Assembly (NCBI RefSeq): GCF_000799465.1 | Contig: NZ_JUGU01000001.1 | Location: forward strand, 1,054,001-1,118,000 | Length of the DNA stretch: 64,000 bases | Direction of reading: 5' to 3' | Origin: Psychroserpens sp. Hel_I_66 | Lineage (GTDB): Bacteria; Bacteroidota; Bacteroidia; Flavobacteriales; Flavobacteriaceae | Shown: piece by piece, positions 55,522 through 63,853 of the stretch | Position numbering within the stretch: the first letter of the stretch is position 1 | Layout of the letters: each line of letters starts with the position of its first letter | Notes under the pieces: model-generated | Database searches by the model: none | Seen by the model: only the letters and a program-made list of their open reading frames with translations | What the model was told of the DNA's origin: nothing | Program-made: the position numbers and the translations under genes

Positions 55522-57423
55522 ATGTGCGGAATTAATGGCGTAATATTTAAGTCTGAACAAGATGAACATACCGTAAAAAAAACACTTACGGTTATGAATG
55601 ATCTCATTATCCATCGAGGACCAGATGATGATGGTGCGTTTATTAAAACCACAAAAAACCATAGCGTTGGTATGGCGATGCGTAGACTGTCAATCATAGA
55701 TTTAAGCTCTGGCCAACAACCTATGTTTTCCGAAGATAAAAATATTGCAATTGTTTTTAATGGTGAGATTTATAATTTTTTAAAGCTGAAACATCAACTC
55801 GAAAACAACGGTGTACAATTTAAAACAACTAGTGATACAGAAGTTATATTAAAACTTTACGAAGAAAAAGGAACGGAAGCTTTTAGGGATCTTGACGGGA
55901 TGTTTGGTTTGAGTATTTATGATTTCAATAAAAATAAAGTTTTTATAGCTCGAGATTATTTTGGAGAAAAGCCCCTGTATTATACAACAACTAAGGGAGA
56001 GTTTTTTTGGGCTTCTGAACTAAAGTCAATAATTAATAGTCTCCCAGCAAAGCCAGTTATTAGTAAAACAGGACTTAATCTGTTTTTTAGATTAACTTAT
56101 ATCCCTGCTCCAAATACCATTTATGATGGTATATATAAATTAGAGCCAAATCATTTTATTAGTTATGATCTGGAAAATAACACAATAGAAATCGATAAAA
56201 TCCATCCAGATAACACTATAGAAAAATCAAATCTTTCTTTTGATGAAGCAAAAAAAGAGGTCAATAAAAAAATTTTTGAAAGTGTTGAAAGTCGGTCCAT
56301 TTCAGATGTGCCATTGGGAACATTTCTTTCGGGAGGCGTAGATTCTTCAGTGGTGACCTATTGTCTTGCAGAGATGACAGATGCTAAAATTGATACGTTT
56401 TCAATAGGCTTTGAGAAAAAATCTTTTGATGAAACCGATAAATCCCAAGTGGTTGCGAAAATGGTAAACAGTAACCACCATGAATTTATCGTAAGTGAAA
56501 ATGACCTTAAAACACACACTAATGAGATTCTCTTAAACTTTGATGAACCTTTTGCCGATTCTTCTTCCCTCCCAACCTTTCTCGTTTCTGCAAAAACGAA
56601 ACAACACGTCAAAGTGGCGTTGACTGGTGATGGCGGTGACGAAGTTTTTGGTGGCTATAATAAATATTATATTGGGAAACTCAACAATAAATACACCAAT
56701 ATTGTCCCAGAACGTGTTCACAGTAAAGTCAATACAATTTCTAAAAAATTACTGCAGCAAAAGGATGATAGTCGAGGTATTAAATACCGTCTCAATAAAT
56801 TGATAAATGCTATAGATTATGGCAACAATTATTATTGGGATATTATTTCATTGGGATTGACTGAAGTTGATATTCAAACCCTTTTGGTAGAGGATTTTCA
56901 AGAGCAAAACATTTTTGATTATTACAAGAAAAAATCAGGGATTAGCAATCCTAAATCCTTAAACGATTTTAGAACTATTGACCGTCACATGAGCCTCGAA
57001 GGCGATATGTTGGTCAAAGTTGATAGAACAAGTATGCTCAATTCCCTAGAGTGCAGATCTCCGTTTTTAAATAGGGAATTGTTCAATTTCACCATGAGTT
57101 TACCTGAGGATTATCTATTAAAAAAATGGAGTAAAAAGCATATTTTAAAAGAAGCTTTTTCCGAAGCATTTCCAAAGGGATTTTTAGAAAAATCAAAACA
57201 AGGTTTTGGCGTACCTGTTGGAGATTGGTTGCGCGACGGTCTTAAAAAAGAGTTGATGAGCTATATAGAATTACCGCTGTTAAAGTCTCAGGGAATTTTT
57301 AATACTTCGGAAATTTTAAAACTAGTAAACAATCACATCGACGGAAAAGCAGATAATACCTTTAAGGTATGGTCATTTTTCTGTTTTCAAAAGTGGTACA
57401 TTCACACGTATTTAAATTCTTAA
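55522..57423 (+). CDS. asparagine synthase (glutamine-hydrolysing) family, copy 2
   Basis: 633 residues. Cys2 in MCGINGVIFK, IHRGPDDDGAFI, RRLSIIDLSSGQQPM and FNGEIYNFLKL form the glutaminase; LGTFLSGGVDSSVVTYCLA, FDEPFADSSSLPTFL and ALTGDGGDEVFGGYNKYY form the synthetase. It has diverged well from copy 1 at 51426 but keeps all key residues. Two such genes within 4 kb suggest two carboxylates, or two positions, are amidated in the polysaccharide. The TTG-started GT gene follows 17 bases downstream. Confidence 0.92.
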   Translation: MCGINGVIFKSEQDEHTVKKTLTVMNDLIIHRGPDDDGAFIKTTKNHSVGMAMRRLSIIDLSSGQQPMFSEDKNIAIVFNGEIYNFLKLKHQLENNGVQFKTTSDTEVILKLYEEKGTEAFRDLDGMFGLSIYDFNKNKVFIARDYFGEKPLYYTTTKGEFFWASELKSIINSLPAKPVISKTGLNLFFRLTYIPAPNTIYDGIYKLEPNHFISYDLENNTIEIDKIHPDNTIEKSNLSFDEAKKEVNKKIFESVESRSISDVPLGTFLSGGVDSSVVTYCLAEMTDAKIDTFSIGFEKKSFDETDKSQVVAKMVNSNHHEFIVSENDLKTHTNEILLNFDEPFADSSSLPTFLVSAKTKQHVKVALTGDGGDEVFGGYNKYYIGKLNNKYTNIVPERVHSKVNTISKKLLQQKDDSRGIKYRLNKLINAIDYGNNYYWDIISLGLTEVDIQTLLVEDFQEQNIFDYYKKKSGISNPKSLNDFRTIDRHMSLEGDMLVKVDRTSMLNSLECRSPFLNRELFNFTMSLPEDYLLKKWSKKHILKEAFSEAFPKGFLEKSKQGFGVPVGDWLRDGLKKELMSYIELPLLKSQGIFNTSEILKLVNNHIDGKADNTFKVWSFFCFQKWYIHTYLNS

Positions 57424-57440
57424 TTCCGAAAATCCAGCAT

Positions 57441-58589
57441 TTGAAAAAATTAATTCGCATAACAACAGTTCCCTCCTCCTTGAGATCACTTTTAAAGGGA
57501 CAGCATCGCTTTATGAGTGATTATTTTGAAGTTATTGGCGTTTCGGGAAAAGGTGATGCACTTGATGAAGTAAAACAAAACGAAGGCATTAGAACTCACG
57601 TTGTGGAAATGACACGTACGATTACACCTTTTAAAGATTTAAAAGCAACGTACCAATTGTATAAATTTTTTAAAAAGGAACGTCCCTTTATCGTACATAC
57701 ACATACACCAAAAGCTGGCACTGTTGGCATGCTAGCTGCAAAACTAGCTGGTGTGCCTCATAGATTGCACACCATAGCTGGATTACCATTATTGGAAGCA
57801 TCGGGAAGTAAACGTAAATTATTGGATGTTGTTGAGAAGTTCACGTATAGTTGCGCAACATTTATTTTGCCCAATTCTCACGGACTAGAGAAAATAATCA
57901 TAGATAACAACTATGCAAAACCGTCAAAACTTAAGGTTATTGGTAATGGTAGCTCAAACGGGATAGATACGAGCCATTATGATGCAACTTTAGTTTCCGA
58001 AGAAAAAAAAGAAGCCTTAAAAGAAGAATTACATATTAAAGAAAATGATATCGTTTTCATTTTTATTGGTCGTTTAGTGAAAGATAAAGGAATTAATGAA
58101 TTGGTAGGCGCGTATAATAAACTCAGCAAAAAAAATCTAAACACCAAGCTCATTTTAGTAGGTTATAAAGAAAATAATCTTGACCCCCTTTTACCCGTAA
58201 CTGAGACTATAATTACTGAAAACAAACAGATTTTAGCGGTAGGACTTCAAAAAGATATAAGGCCTTATGTGGCAATTTCCCACGCGTTGACTTTTGCAAG
58301 CTATAGAGAGGGATTTCCTAATGTTGTTCTGCAGGCTGGTTGTATGGGATTACCCTGTATCGTATCTAATATTAATGGTTGTAATGAAATTATTGAGCAA
58401 AACACCAATGGGCTTATAGTTCCTGTTAAAGATGAAAAAGCTCTTGTAAAGGCTATGGAGTTTATGATTAGTCATCCACAAAAACGTAAACAAATGGCTA
58501 CTGTGGCGAGAGCACATATTGTTGAGCGTTTTGAGCAGCAATTTGTTTGGAACGAAATTTTAAAAACCTATAAAAGCTTAGAGCAATGA
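57441..58589 (+). CDS. glycosyltransferase family 4, PglA-like, copy 1
   Basis: 382 residues from a TTG at 57441, which gives LKKLIRITTVPSSLRSLLKG and lies after the asparagine-synthase stop; its homologue at 62587 starts at the same point with ATG, supporting this. A longer ORF overlapping the synthase is rejected. Motifs: HTHTPKAGTVGMLAAKLAGV, LHTIAGLPLLEASGS, FIFIGRLVKDKGINELV and YREGFPNVVLQAGCMGLPC. Its stop overlaps the sugar-transferase ATG (ATGA). In this position GTs usually add the second sugar to the lipid carrier. Confidence 0.9.
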   Translation: MKKLIRITTVPSSLRSLLKGQHRFMSDYFEVIGVSGKGDALDEVKQNEGIRTHVVEMTRTITPFKDLKATYQLYKFFKKERPFIVHTHTPKAGTVGMLAAKLAGVPHRLHTIAGLPLLEASGSKRKLLDVVEKFTYSCATFILPNSHGLEKIIIDNNYAKPSKLKVIGNGSSNGIDTSHYDATLVSEEKKEALKEELHIKENDIVFIFIGRLVKDKGINELVGAYNKLSKKNLNTKLILVGYKENNLDPLLPVTETIITENKQILAVGLQKDIRPYVAISHALTFASYREGFPNVVLQAGCMGLPCIVSNINGCNEIIEQNTNGLIVPVKDEKALVKAMEFMISHPQKRKQMATVARAHIVERFEQQFVWNEILKTYKSLEQ

Positions 58590-59206
58590 AATTATACAGC
58601 AATTTCTTCAAACGGATATTAGACTTTTTCGCTTCTGTAATTGGCTTTGTGCTGTTATTCCCTCTGTTTTTGGTTGTTTGGATCATACTATTAATCAAAA
58701 ATAATGGAAGCGCATTTTTCTACCAAGAAAGACCGGGAAAAGACGAAAGTATTTTTAAGATTATAAAATTTAAGACCATGAATGATAAAAAAGACATTCA
58801 TGGCGAGTTGCTGCCAGCACAGCAGCGATTGACAAAAACAGGTATTTTTATGCGGAAATATTCTTTAGATGAAATCCCTCAACTTCTCAATGTCATTAAG
58901 GGCGATATGAGTTTGATTGGGCCTCGACCTCTGTTAATAAAGTATCTGCCTCTATATAATGAAACAGAAAAACAGCGACACAATATTAGACCAGGAATTA
59001 CGGGTTGGGCACAGGTAAATGGTAGAAATGCTATTGGTTGGGATCAAAAATTTGCTCTAGATGTTTGGTATGTAAAAAATCTATCTTTGTTATTAGATAT
59101 AAAAATTCTATTTTTAACAGTATACAAAGTTTTTAAAAAAGACGGAATTTACACTACAAACGAAGACATTATGCCAGATTTTACAGGAACCAAACCGGAT
59201 AATTAA
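58586..59206 (+). CDS. initiating undecaprenyl-phosphate sugar phosphotransferase (PglC/WcaJ-type)
   Basis: 206 residues, the short single-domain form. An N-terminal reentrant hydrophobic helix (ASVIGFVLLFPLFLVVWIILL), FFYQERPGKDESIFKIIKFKTM, catalytic Asp-Glu in YSLDEIPQLLNVIKGDMSLI, GPRPLLIKYLPLY and GITGWAQVNGRNA are all present. It transfers a sugar phosphate from a UDP-sugar to undecaprenyl phosphate, starting each repeat unit in the inner membrane. It overlaps both neighbours by a few bases, so expression is tightly coupled to the preceding GT4 and the following ATP-grasp ligase. Confidence 0.95.
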   Translation: MKLYSNFFKRILDFFASVIGFVLLFPLFLVVWIILLIKNNGSAFFYQERPGKDESIFKIIKFKTMNDKKDIHGELLPAQQRLTKTGIFMRKYSLDEIPQLLNVIKGDMSLIGPRPLLIKYLPLYNETEKQRHNIRPGITGWAQVNGRNAIGWDQKFALDVWYVKNLSLLLDIKILFLTVYKVFKKDGIYTTNEDIMPDFTGTKPDN

Positions 59207-60237
59207 TGAAACTTAACATCTTATTTACTTGTTCAGGAAGGCGTAATTATCTCATAAATTATTTTAAGACTGCCATTAATAATAATGGTAAAATATTTGC
59301 TGCAGATATAAACTTATCTGCTCCATCAATGGTAGATGCAGATGTTGCTATTTTAGTGCCAAGTGTTTACAGTGAAAACTATATCGCTGAATTAAAAAAC
59401 ATTATAGAAGATCATAAAATTGATGCCATCATTTCGCTTAATGATTTAGAATTACCAATTTTATCAAAACATAAACAAGAATTAGAATCGCTTGGCACTA
59501 AAGTGATTATTTCAAGTGAGAAAGTGATTGATATATCTTTTGATAAAATAGAAACATTTAAATTTCTTAAAAGTATTGGTCTGGAAACACCACTTACATA
59601 TACCACTTTAGAAGTTGTAAAAAACGCATTAACAATCAAAAAAATAGATTTCCCTTTAGTAGTTAAGCCTCGTTGGGGAAGCGGATCAATTGGTGTTGAT
59701 TTTGTTGAATCTATTGAAGAATTAGAATTAGCTTTTAAGTTGCAACATCTAAAACTAAAGAAATCAATTTTAAACACCGTTAGCCTTAATGATGCTGATC
59801 ATGCCATTTTAATACAAGAAAAAATTAATGGCAAAGAATATGGTATGGATGTTTTAAACGATTTTGAAAACAACTATTATGGATCTTTTGCGAGAGAGAA
59901 ATATAGTATGCGTTGTGGAGAAACCGATAAAGCTATTTCAATTATTGACGATCGTTTTGAAAAAATAGGACAAAAGATAGCATCTAACTTAAAACATATG
60001 GGAACATTAGATTGTGATTTTTTTGTAACCAAAGACAAGATTTATGTTTTAGAACTTAACCCAAGATTTGGTGGCGGATATCCTTTTTCACATCAAGCAG
60101 GAATAAATACAGCTGCCATATATATTGAATGGCTTAAGGGAAATAATGATGTTGATCAATTCAATAATTATAAACCTAATAAGCTTTTCTCTAAATGTGA
60201 TAACTTTATTCAAATAAATAACTTCAAAAAAAGCTAA
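59206..60237 (+). CDS. ATP-grasp (carbamoyl-phosphate-synthase-like) ligase
   Basis: 343 residues. N-terminal Rossmann-like preATP-grasp domain (NILFTCSGRRNYLINYFK, FAADINLSAPS), then KTFKFL-type linker and an ATP-grasp fold with FPLVVKPRWGSGSIGV (P-loop), LIQEKINGKEYGMDVL, TLDCDFFVTKDKIYVLELNPR (metal Glu-Asn) and FGGGYPFSHQAGI. ATP-grasp enzymes couple ATP to form an amide or peptide bond between a carboxylate and an amine. In this locus it probably attaches an amino acid or amine to a sugar or builds a precursor; substrates are unknown. Overlaps the sugar transferase stop as TAATG. Confidence 0.88.
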   Translation: MKLNILFTCSGRRNYLINYFKTAINNNGKIFAADINLSAPSMVDADVAILVPSVYSENYIAELKNIIEDHKIDAIISLNDLELPILSKHKQELESLGTKVIISSEKVIDISFDKIETFKFLKSIGLETPLTYTTLEVVKNALTIKKIDFPLVVKPRWGSGSIGVDFVESIEELELAFKLQHLKLKKSILNTVSLNDADHAILIQEKINGKEYGMDVLNDFENNYYGSFAREKYSMRCGETDKAISIIDDRFEKIGQKIASNLKHMGTLDCDFFVTKDKIYVLELNPRFGGGYPFSHQAGINTAAIYIEWLKGNNDVDQFNNYKPNKLFSKCDNFIQINNFKKS

Positions 60238-60332
60238 CATCTTATAATATAGAGTGTTTGAAGACTTAATTTTAAGAAAATATTATAGAAATTTAGTAAA
60301 ATTGGTTTTTGATTTTCCTATATTTGAAATTC

Positions 60333-60360
60333 AAATTTTTTTGAAATTTCAAAAAAATTT
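60333..60360. repeat. 28-base perfect palindrome, AT-only except the central GAAA/TTTC
   Basis: AAATTTTTTTGAAA followed directly by TTTCAAAAAAATTT. It sits 95 bases after the ATP-grasp gene, in a 258-base spacer, and may be a weak terminator or DNA cruciform between two parts of the polysaccharide locus. Confidence 0.5.
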
Positions 60361-60496
60361 TTGTCTTAAATAAAACTTGTTTTAAAGAAAATTAGATGTT
60401 TTTCGCTGTATTTTAGTCAAATAAAAAAAACCAACCAAACTAAATTATTTGTAATTCAATAAAGTTTTTAGATTTACAGATTGTTTTAAAATACTT

Positions 60497-61513
60497 ATGA
60501 TTGAAATAATTAAAACTAAAAAAAAATGGGATTCCTTTTTGGATGAAGTTGATTATTATGATTTTTATCATACTTATGATTATCATGAGCTTTCACTTAA
60601 CAAAGATGAGGAGTGCATTTTAATGTTATATACTGAAAATGAATCAAAACTAGGACTTCCGTTTATAGTTAGAAATATTTCAAATAGTGAGTTTAAAGAT
60701 ATCACTTCTGTTTATGGTTACGCGGGACCAATATCAAAGAATGTTAATGAAAATTTCAATAATGAAAAATTTTCGAAATCACTATATGACTGTTTGACAG
60801 AGCTTAAAATTGTATCGGTATTTAGTAGGTTAAATCCGTTCATTCCTCATCAATATAATGTATTAAAAAATATTGGTCATATAGAAACAACTGGTAAAAT
60901 TGTTAATATTGATTTAGATCAAGATTTAGATCTTCAAAGAAAGAATTACCAACGTAGAATTAAATCACAAATCAATAAGGCTAGACGATTATGTGATGTT
61001 AAAAAGTCTTCTTCTAAAGAAGAGATGCTGGAGTTCATTGATATTTATTATGAAAACATGGATCGGGTTGAAGCTAGAGAGTCTTACTATTTCAATAAAG
61101 AATATTTTTATAAATTCTTAGAAAGCAATAGTTTAAATACAGACTTTTTAATTGTAACTTTAAAAGAAACTGGAGAAATAATTGCTGGAGGTCTTTTTGT
61201 AAAAACAAATAATATTGTACAATATCATCTTTCTGGCACAAAAGAAGAACATCTAGATTTAACGCCCTTAAAATTGTTAATTGATGAAATGAGGATCATT
61301 TCTACAAATGAAAACTTCAATCATTTCAATCTTGGAGGAGGATATGGTAGCAAGGACGATTCTTTACTTAGATTTAAAATGTCATTCTCAAAAAAACTTA
61401 CAGATTTTCAAGTATGGAGATATATAGTAAATCAGGATGTATATGACGAGTTTACAAATCTAAAAGGAACTGTTGCATCAGATTATTTTCCGAACTATAG
61501 AGATCCCAATTAA
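60497..61513 (+). CDS. FemAB / GNAT-like aminoacyl- or acyltransferase
   Basis: 338 residues. The layout is two GNAT-type lobes: VDYYDFYHTYDYHELSLNK, LGLPFIVRNIS, GYAGPISKNV, then NYQRRIKSQINKARRLCDV, and the second lobe IIAGGLFVKTNNIVQYHLSG, FNHFNLGGGYGSKDDSLLRF. This matches FemAB-like / BioF2-like proteins, which move an amino acid from aminoacyl-tRNA, or an acyl group, to a surface polymer. It lies between the ATP-grasp ligase and a polysaccharide deacetylase. The deacetylase could expose the amine this enzyme modifies; that is inference. Confidence 0.75.
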   Translation: MIEIIKTKKKWDSFLDEVDYYDFYHTYDYHELSLNKDEECILMLYTENESKLGLPFIVRNISNSEFKDITSVYGYAGPISKNVNENFNNEKFSKSLYDCLTELKIVSVFSRLNPFIPHQYNVLKNIGHIETTGKIVNIDLDQDLDLQRKNYQRRIKSQINKARRLCDVKKSSSKEEMLEFIDIYYENMDRVEARESYYFNKEYFYKFLESNSLNTDFLIVTLKETGEIIAGGLFVKTNNIVQYHLSGTKEEHLDLTPLKLLIDEMRIISTNENFNHFNLGGGYGSKDDSLLRFKMSFSKKLTDFQVWRYIVNQDVYDEFTNLKGTVASDYFPNYRDPN

Positions 61514-61590
61514 AAAAAAAATTAAGTCTTCTCCCTTCTCATAAAAATACCTGATATATTATTTACTTTTGAAAAAGATAAAAATCAATT

Positions 61591-62586
61591 ATGGCAGGTC
61601 ATTTAGTAATTTCATTAGACTTTGAGTTACATTGGGGAGTGTTTGACCATAAATCGGTTAGTGATTATTTCGAAAATCTCAAAAACGTGACTCTTGTAAT
61701 TGAAAAATTATTAGAACTAAGTGATAACTATAATATTAAACTAACATTTTCTACCGTAGGATTTTTATTTGCAAAGGATAAAGACGAATTGCTTCATCAT
61801 ATTCCAAAGAAGAAACCGACATATACTTTAGAATCCTTGAACCCTTATAAAATAATTGACTCAATTGGCTACAATGAAGCTGATGATCCTTTCCATTATG
61901 CAAAATCTTTAATTCGGAAAATTGAAAATGATTGCAATCACGAAATTGGCACACATACCTTTTCTCATTTCTATTGTCACGCAGAAGGTCAAACTCCAGA
62001 GCAATTTGACCAAGATTTAAATGCAGCAATACATATTGCTAAACCATTACAAATCAATAGTATCGTTTTTCCGAAGAATCAAATAAATCCCAACGACGAA
62101 TTTGATAAACCTTACCTAGATATTTGTAAAAAATATGGAATAACCAATTTTAGAGGAAAAGAAAAATCGTTTATCTATAATATACACAGTTCAAAAAAAT
62201 ATCGTAACCTATTTATTTTCAAAGCATTGAAACCTTTAGATGCTTATTTTAATATTACAGGCTATAACACTTATAATTTAAATGAAGTCAATAAGAATTA
62301 CATAATATTTAATATTCCGTCAAGTCGGTTTTTAAGACCTTATAATTTAAAACTTAGATATTTTGAAAGTCTTAAATTGAGGAGAATCAAAAAGGCCATG
62401 ACCCATGCAGCAAAAAACAATGAAGTTTATCATTTATGGTGGCATCCTCATAATTTTGGAACACACATTGAAGAAAATTTTAAAAATTTAGAAACTATTT
62501 TTGAAACATACCAATCACTAAATAAAACTTACAATTTCAAAAGTGAAACAATGACAGGGTTAACCAAGAAATTGACTTCTAATTAA
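61591..62586 (+). CDS. polysaccharide deacetylase (NodB-like, CE4-type)
   Basis: 331 residues with a NodB-like barrel. Motif 1 is ISLDFELHWGVFD, motif 2 is HEIGTHTFSHFYCHA with the two metal His, and later HLWWHPHNFGTH gives the catalytic-type His near the C-terminus. It removes N-acetyl groups from a hexosamine polymer in the periplasm or at the surface; no signal peptide is seen, so it may act on lipid-linked precursors in the cytoplasm. The spacer before it contains TACTTTTG (61564), a partial promoter. It directly abuts the next GT gene. Confidence 0.88.
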   Translation: MAGHLVISLDFELHWGVFDHKSVSDYFENLKNVTLVIEKLLELSDNYNIKLTFSTVGFLFAKDKDELLHHIPKKKPTYTLESLNPYKIIDSIGYNEADDPFHYAKSLIRKIENDCNHEIGTHTFSHFYCHAEGQTPEQFDQDLNAAIHIAKPLQINSIVFPKNQINPNDEFDKPYLDICKKYGITNFRGKEKSFIYNIHSSKKYRNLFIFKALKPLDAYFNITGYNTYNLNEVNKNYIIFNIPSSRFLRPYNLKLRYFESLKLRRIKKAMTHAAKNNEVYHLWWHPHNFGTHIEENFKNLETIFETYQSLNKTYNFKSETMTGLTKKLTSN

Positions 62587-63726
62587 ATGAAAAAAATAGT
62601 TAGGATTACCACAATATCAGATTCTTTAAAGGATTTGCTCAAAGGTCAATTAGGTTATATTAATCAATATTATGACGTTATTGGTGTCTCAAGTGATGGA
62701 GAATCACTAGCTCAAACAAGAGAAAATGAAGGTATTAGAACAGAGGTCGTAGAAATGACGAGAACCATCTCCCCAATTCAAGATATTAAAGCTGTTTATA
62801 AATTATATAAATTTCTTCGGAAAGAAAAACCACACATCGTTCATACACATACCCCAAAAGCTGGTATTATTGGAATGTTAGCTGCTAAACTAGCGGGTGT
62901 TAAACATCGTTTTCATACCGTTGCAGGTATGCCTCTATTAGTCGCCACTGGAACTAAAAGAATAATTTTAAACCAAGTTGAAAAACTGACCTATAGTTGT
63001 GCGACCAAAGTATTTCCAAATTCCTTTGGTCTAAAAGAAATAATTTTGAATGAAGGTTTTACAACAGAAAAAAAACTTGCGGTCATTGGTAAAGGAAGCA
63101 GTAATGGGATTGATGTAGAGCATTTTAATAGTGATCTATTTACAAAGTCTGATTTGGAAACACTAAAAGCTCAATTAGAAATAACTAAAGAATTTATCTT
63201 TATTTACGTAGGTCGTTTAGTTTCAGACAAAGGGATTAACGAATTAGCAATAGCTTTTAATAATTTTTCAAAAAAATACAGTTCCAAATTAATACTTGTT
63301 GGTTGGCGTGAAACTGATTTAGATCCATTACATCCAACAACAGAAATGATATTGAAACAAAATAAAGACATCATACAAGTTGGTTATCAAAAAGATGTTA
63401 GGCCTTATTTTGCAATAGCCGATGTGCTGGTTTTTCCTAGTTATAGAGAAGGGTTTCCAAATGTTGTATTACAAGCTGGAGCAATGAATGTGCCTAGTAT
63501 TGTTTCTAACATAAATGGTTGCAATGAAATCATAAAAGAGAATGAAAATGGATTAATTATTCCAGTAAAAGATACCAAAGCAATTGAGGGTGCGATGCAA
63601 TACCTTATTGAAAATCCAGAAATCTATCAAACTATGCAAAACAAATCTAGAAAATTAATCGTGGAAAATTACAGACATAAATATGTTTGGGTCGAGTTAT
63701 TGAAAGAGTACCAAAAGGTTAATTAA
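62587..63726 (+). CDS. glycosyltransferase family 4, PglA-like, copy 2
   Basis: 379 residues, clear paralogue of the gene at 57441 (shared HTHTPKAG.xGMLAAKLAGV, EGIRT.VVEMTRTI, GRLVSDKGINEL and YREGFPNVVLQAGAMN blocks, aligned end to end). Retaining GT-B enzyme. Starts with ATG immediately after the deacetylase stop. The two copies may act on different acceptors. Last complete gene in the window. Confidence 0.93.
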   Translation: MKKIVRITTISDSLKDLLKGQLGYINQYYDVIGVSSDGESLAQTRENEGIRTEVVEMTRTISPIQDIKAVYKLYKFLRKEKPHIVHTHTPKAGIIGMLAAKLAGVKHRFHTVAGMPLLVATGTKRIILNQVEKLTYSCATKVFPNSFGLKEIILNEGFTTEKKLAVIGKGSSNGIDVEHFNSDLFTKSDLETLKAQLEITKEFIFIYVGRLVSDKGINELAIAFNNFSKKYSSKLILVGWRETDLDPLHPTTEMILKQNKDIIQVGYQKDVRPYFAIADVLVFPSYREGFPNVVLQAGAMNVPSIVSNINGCNEIIKENENGLIIPVKDTKAIEGAMQYLIENPEIYQTMQNKSRKLIVENYRHKYVWVELLKEYQKVN

Positions 63727-63801
63727 GCTGTTATATTACTAAGATTTCTGAATGAATAAACTAATTTTCACAATTACTATCATGTAAATATAAATTTATA
63801 C

Positions 63802-63829
63802 TTGAATAGTCTATATATATTTACCTTTG
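63802..63829 (+). promoter_or_regulatory. Bacteroidetes-type promoter upstream of the last gene
   Basis: TTG (63802-63804), 17-base spacer, TACCTTTG (63822-63829) matching TAnnTTTG. The ATG at 63854 follows 24 bases downstream. Confidence 0.6.
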
Positions 63830-63853
63830 GTATCTATAAAATTGAAAAATATC

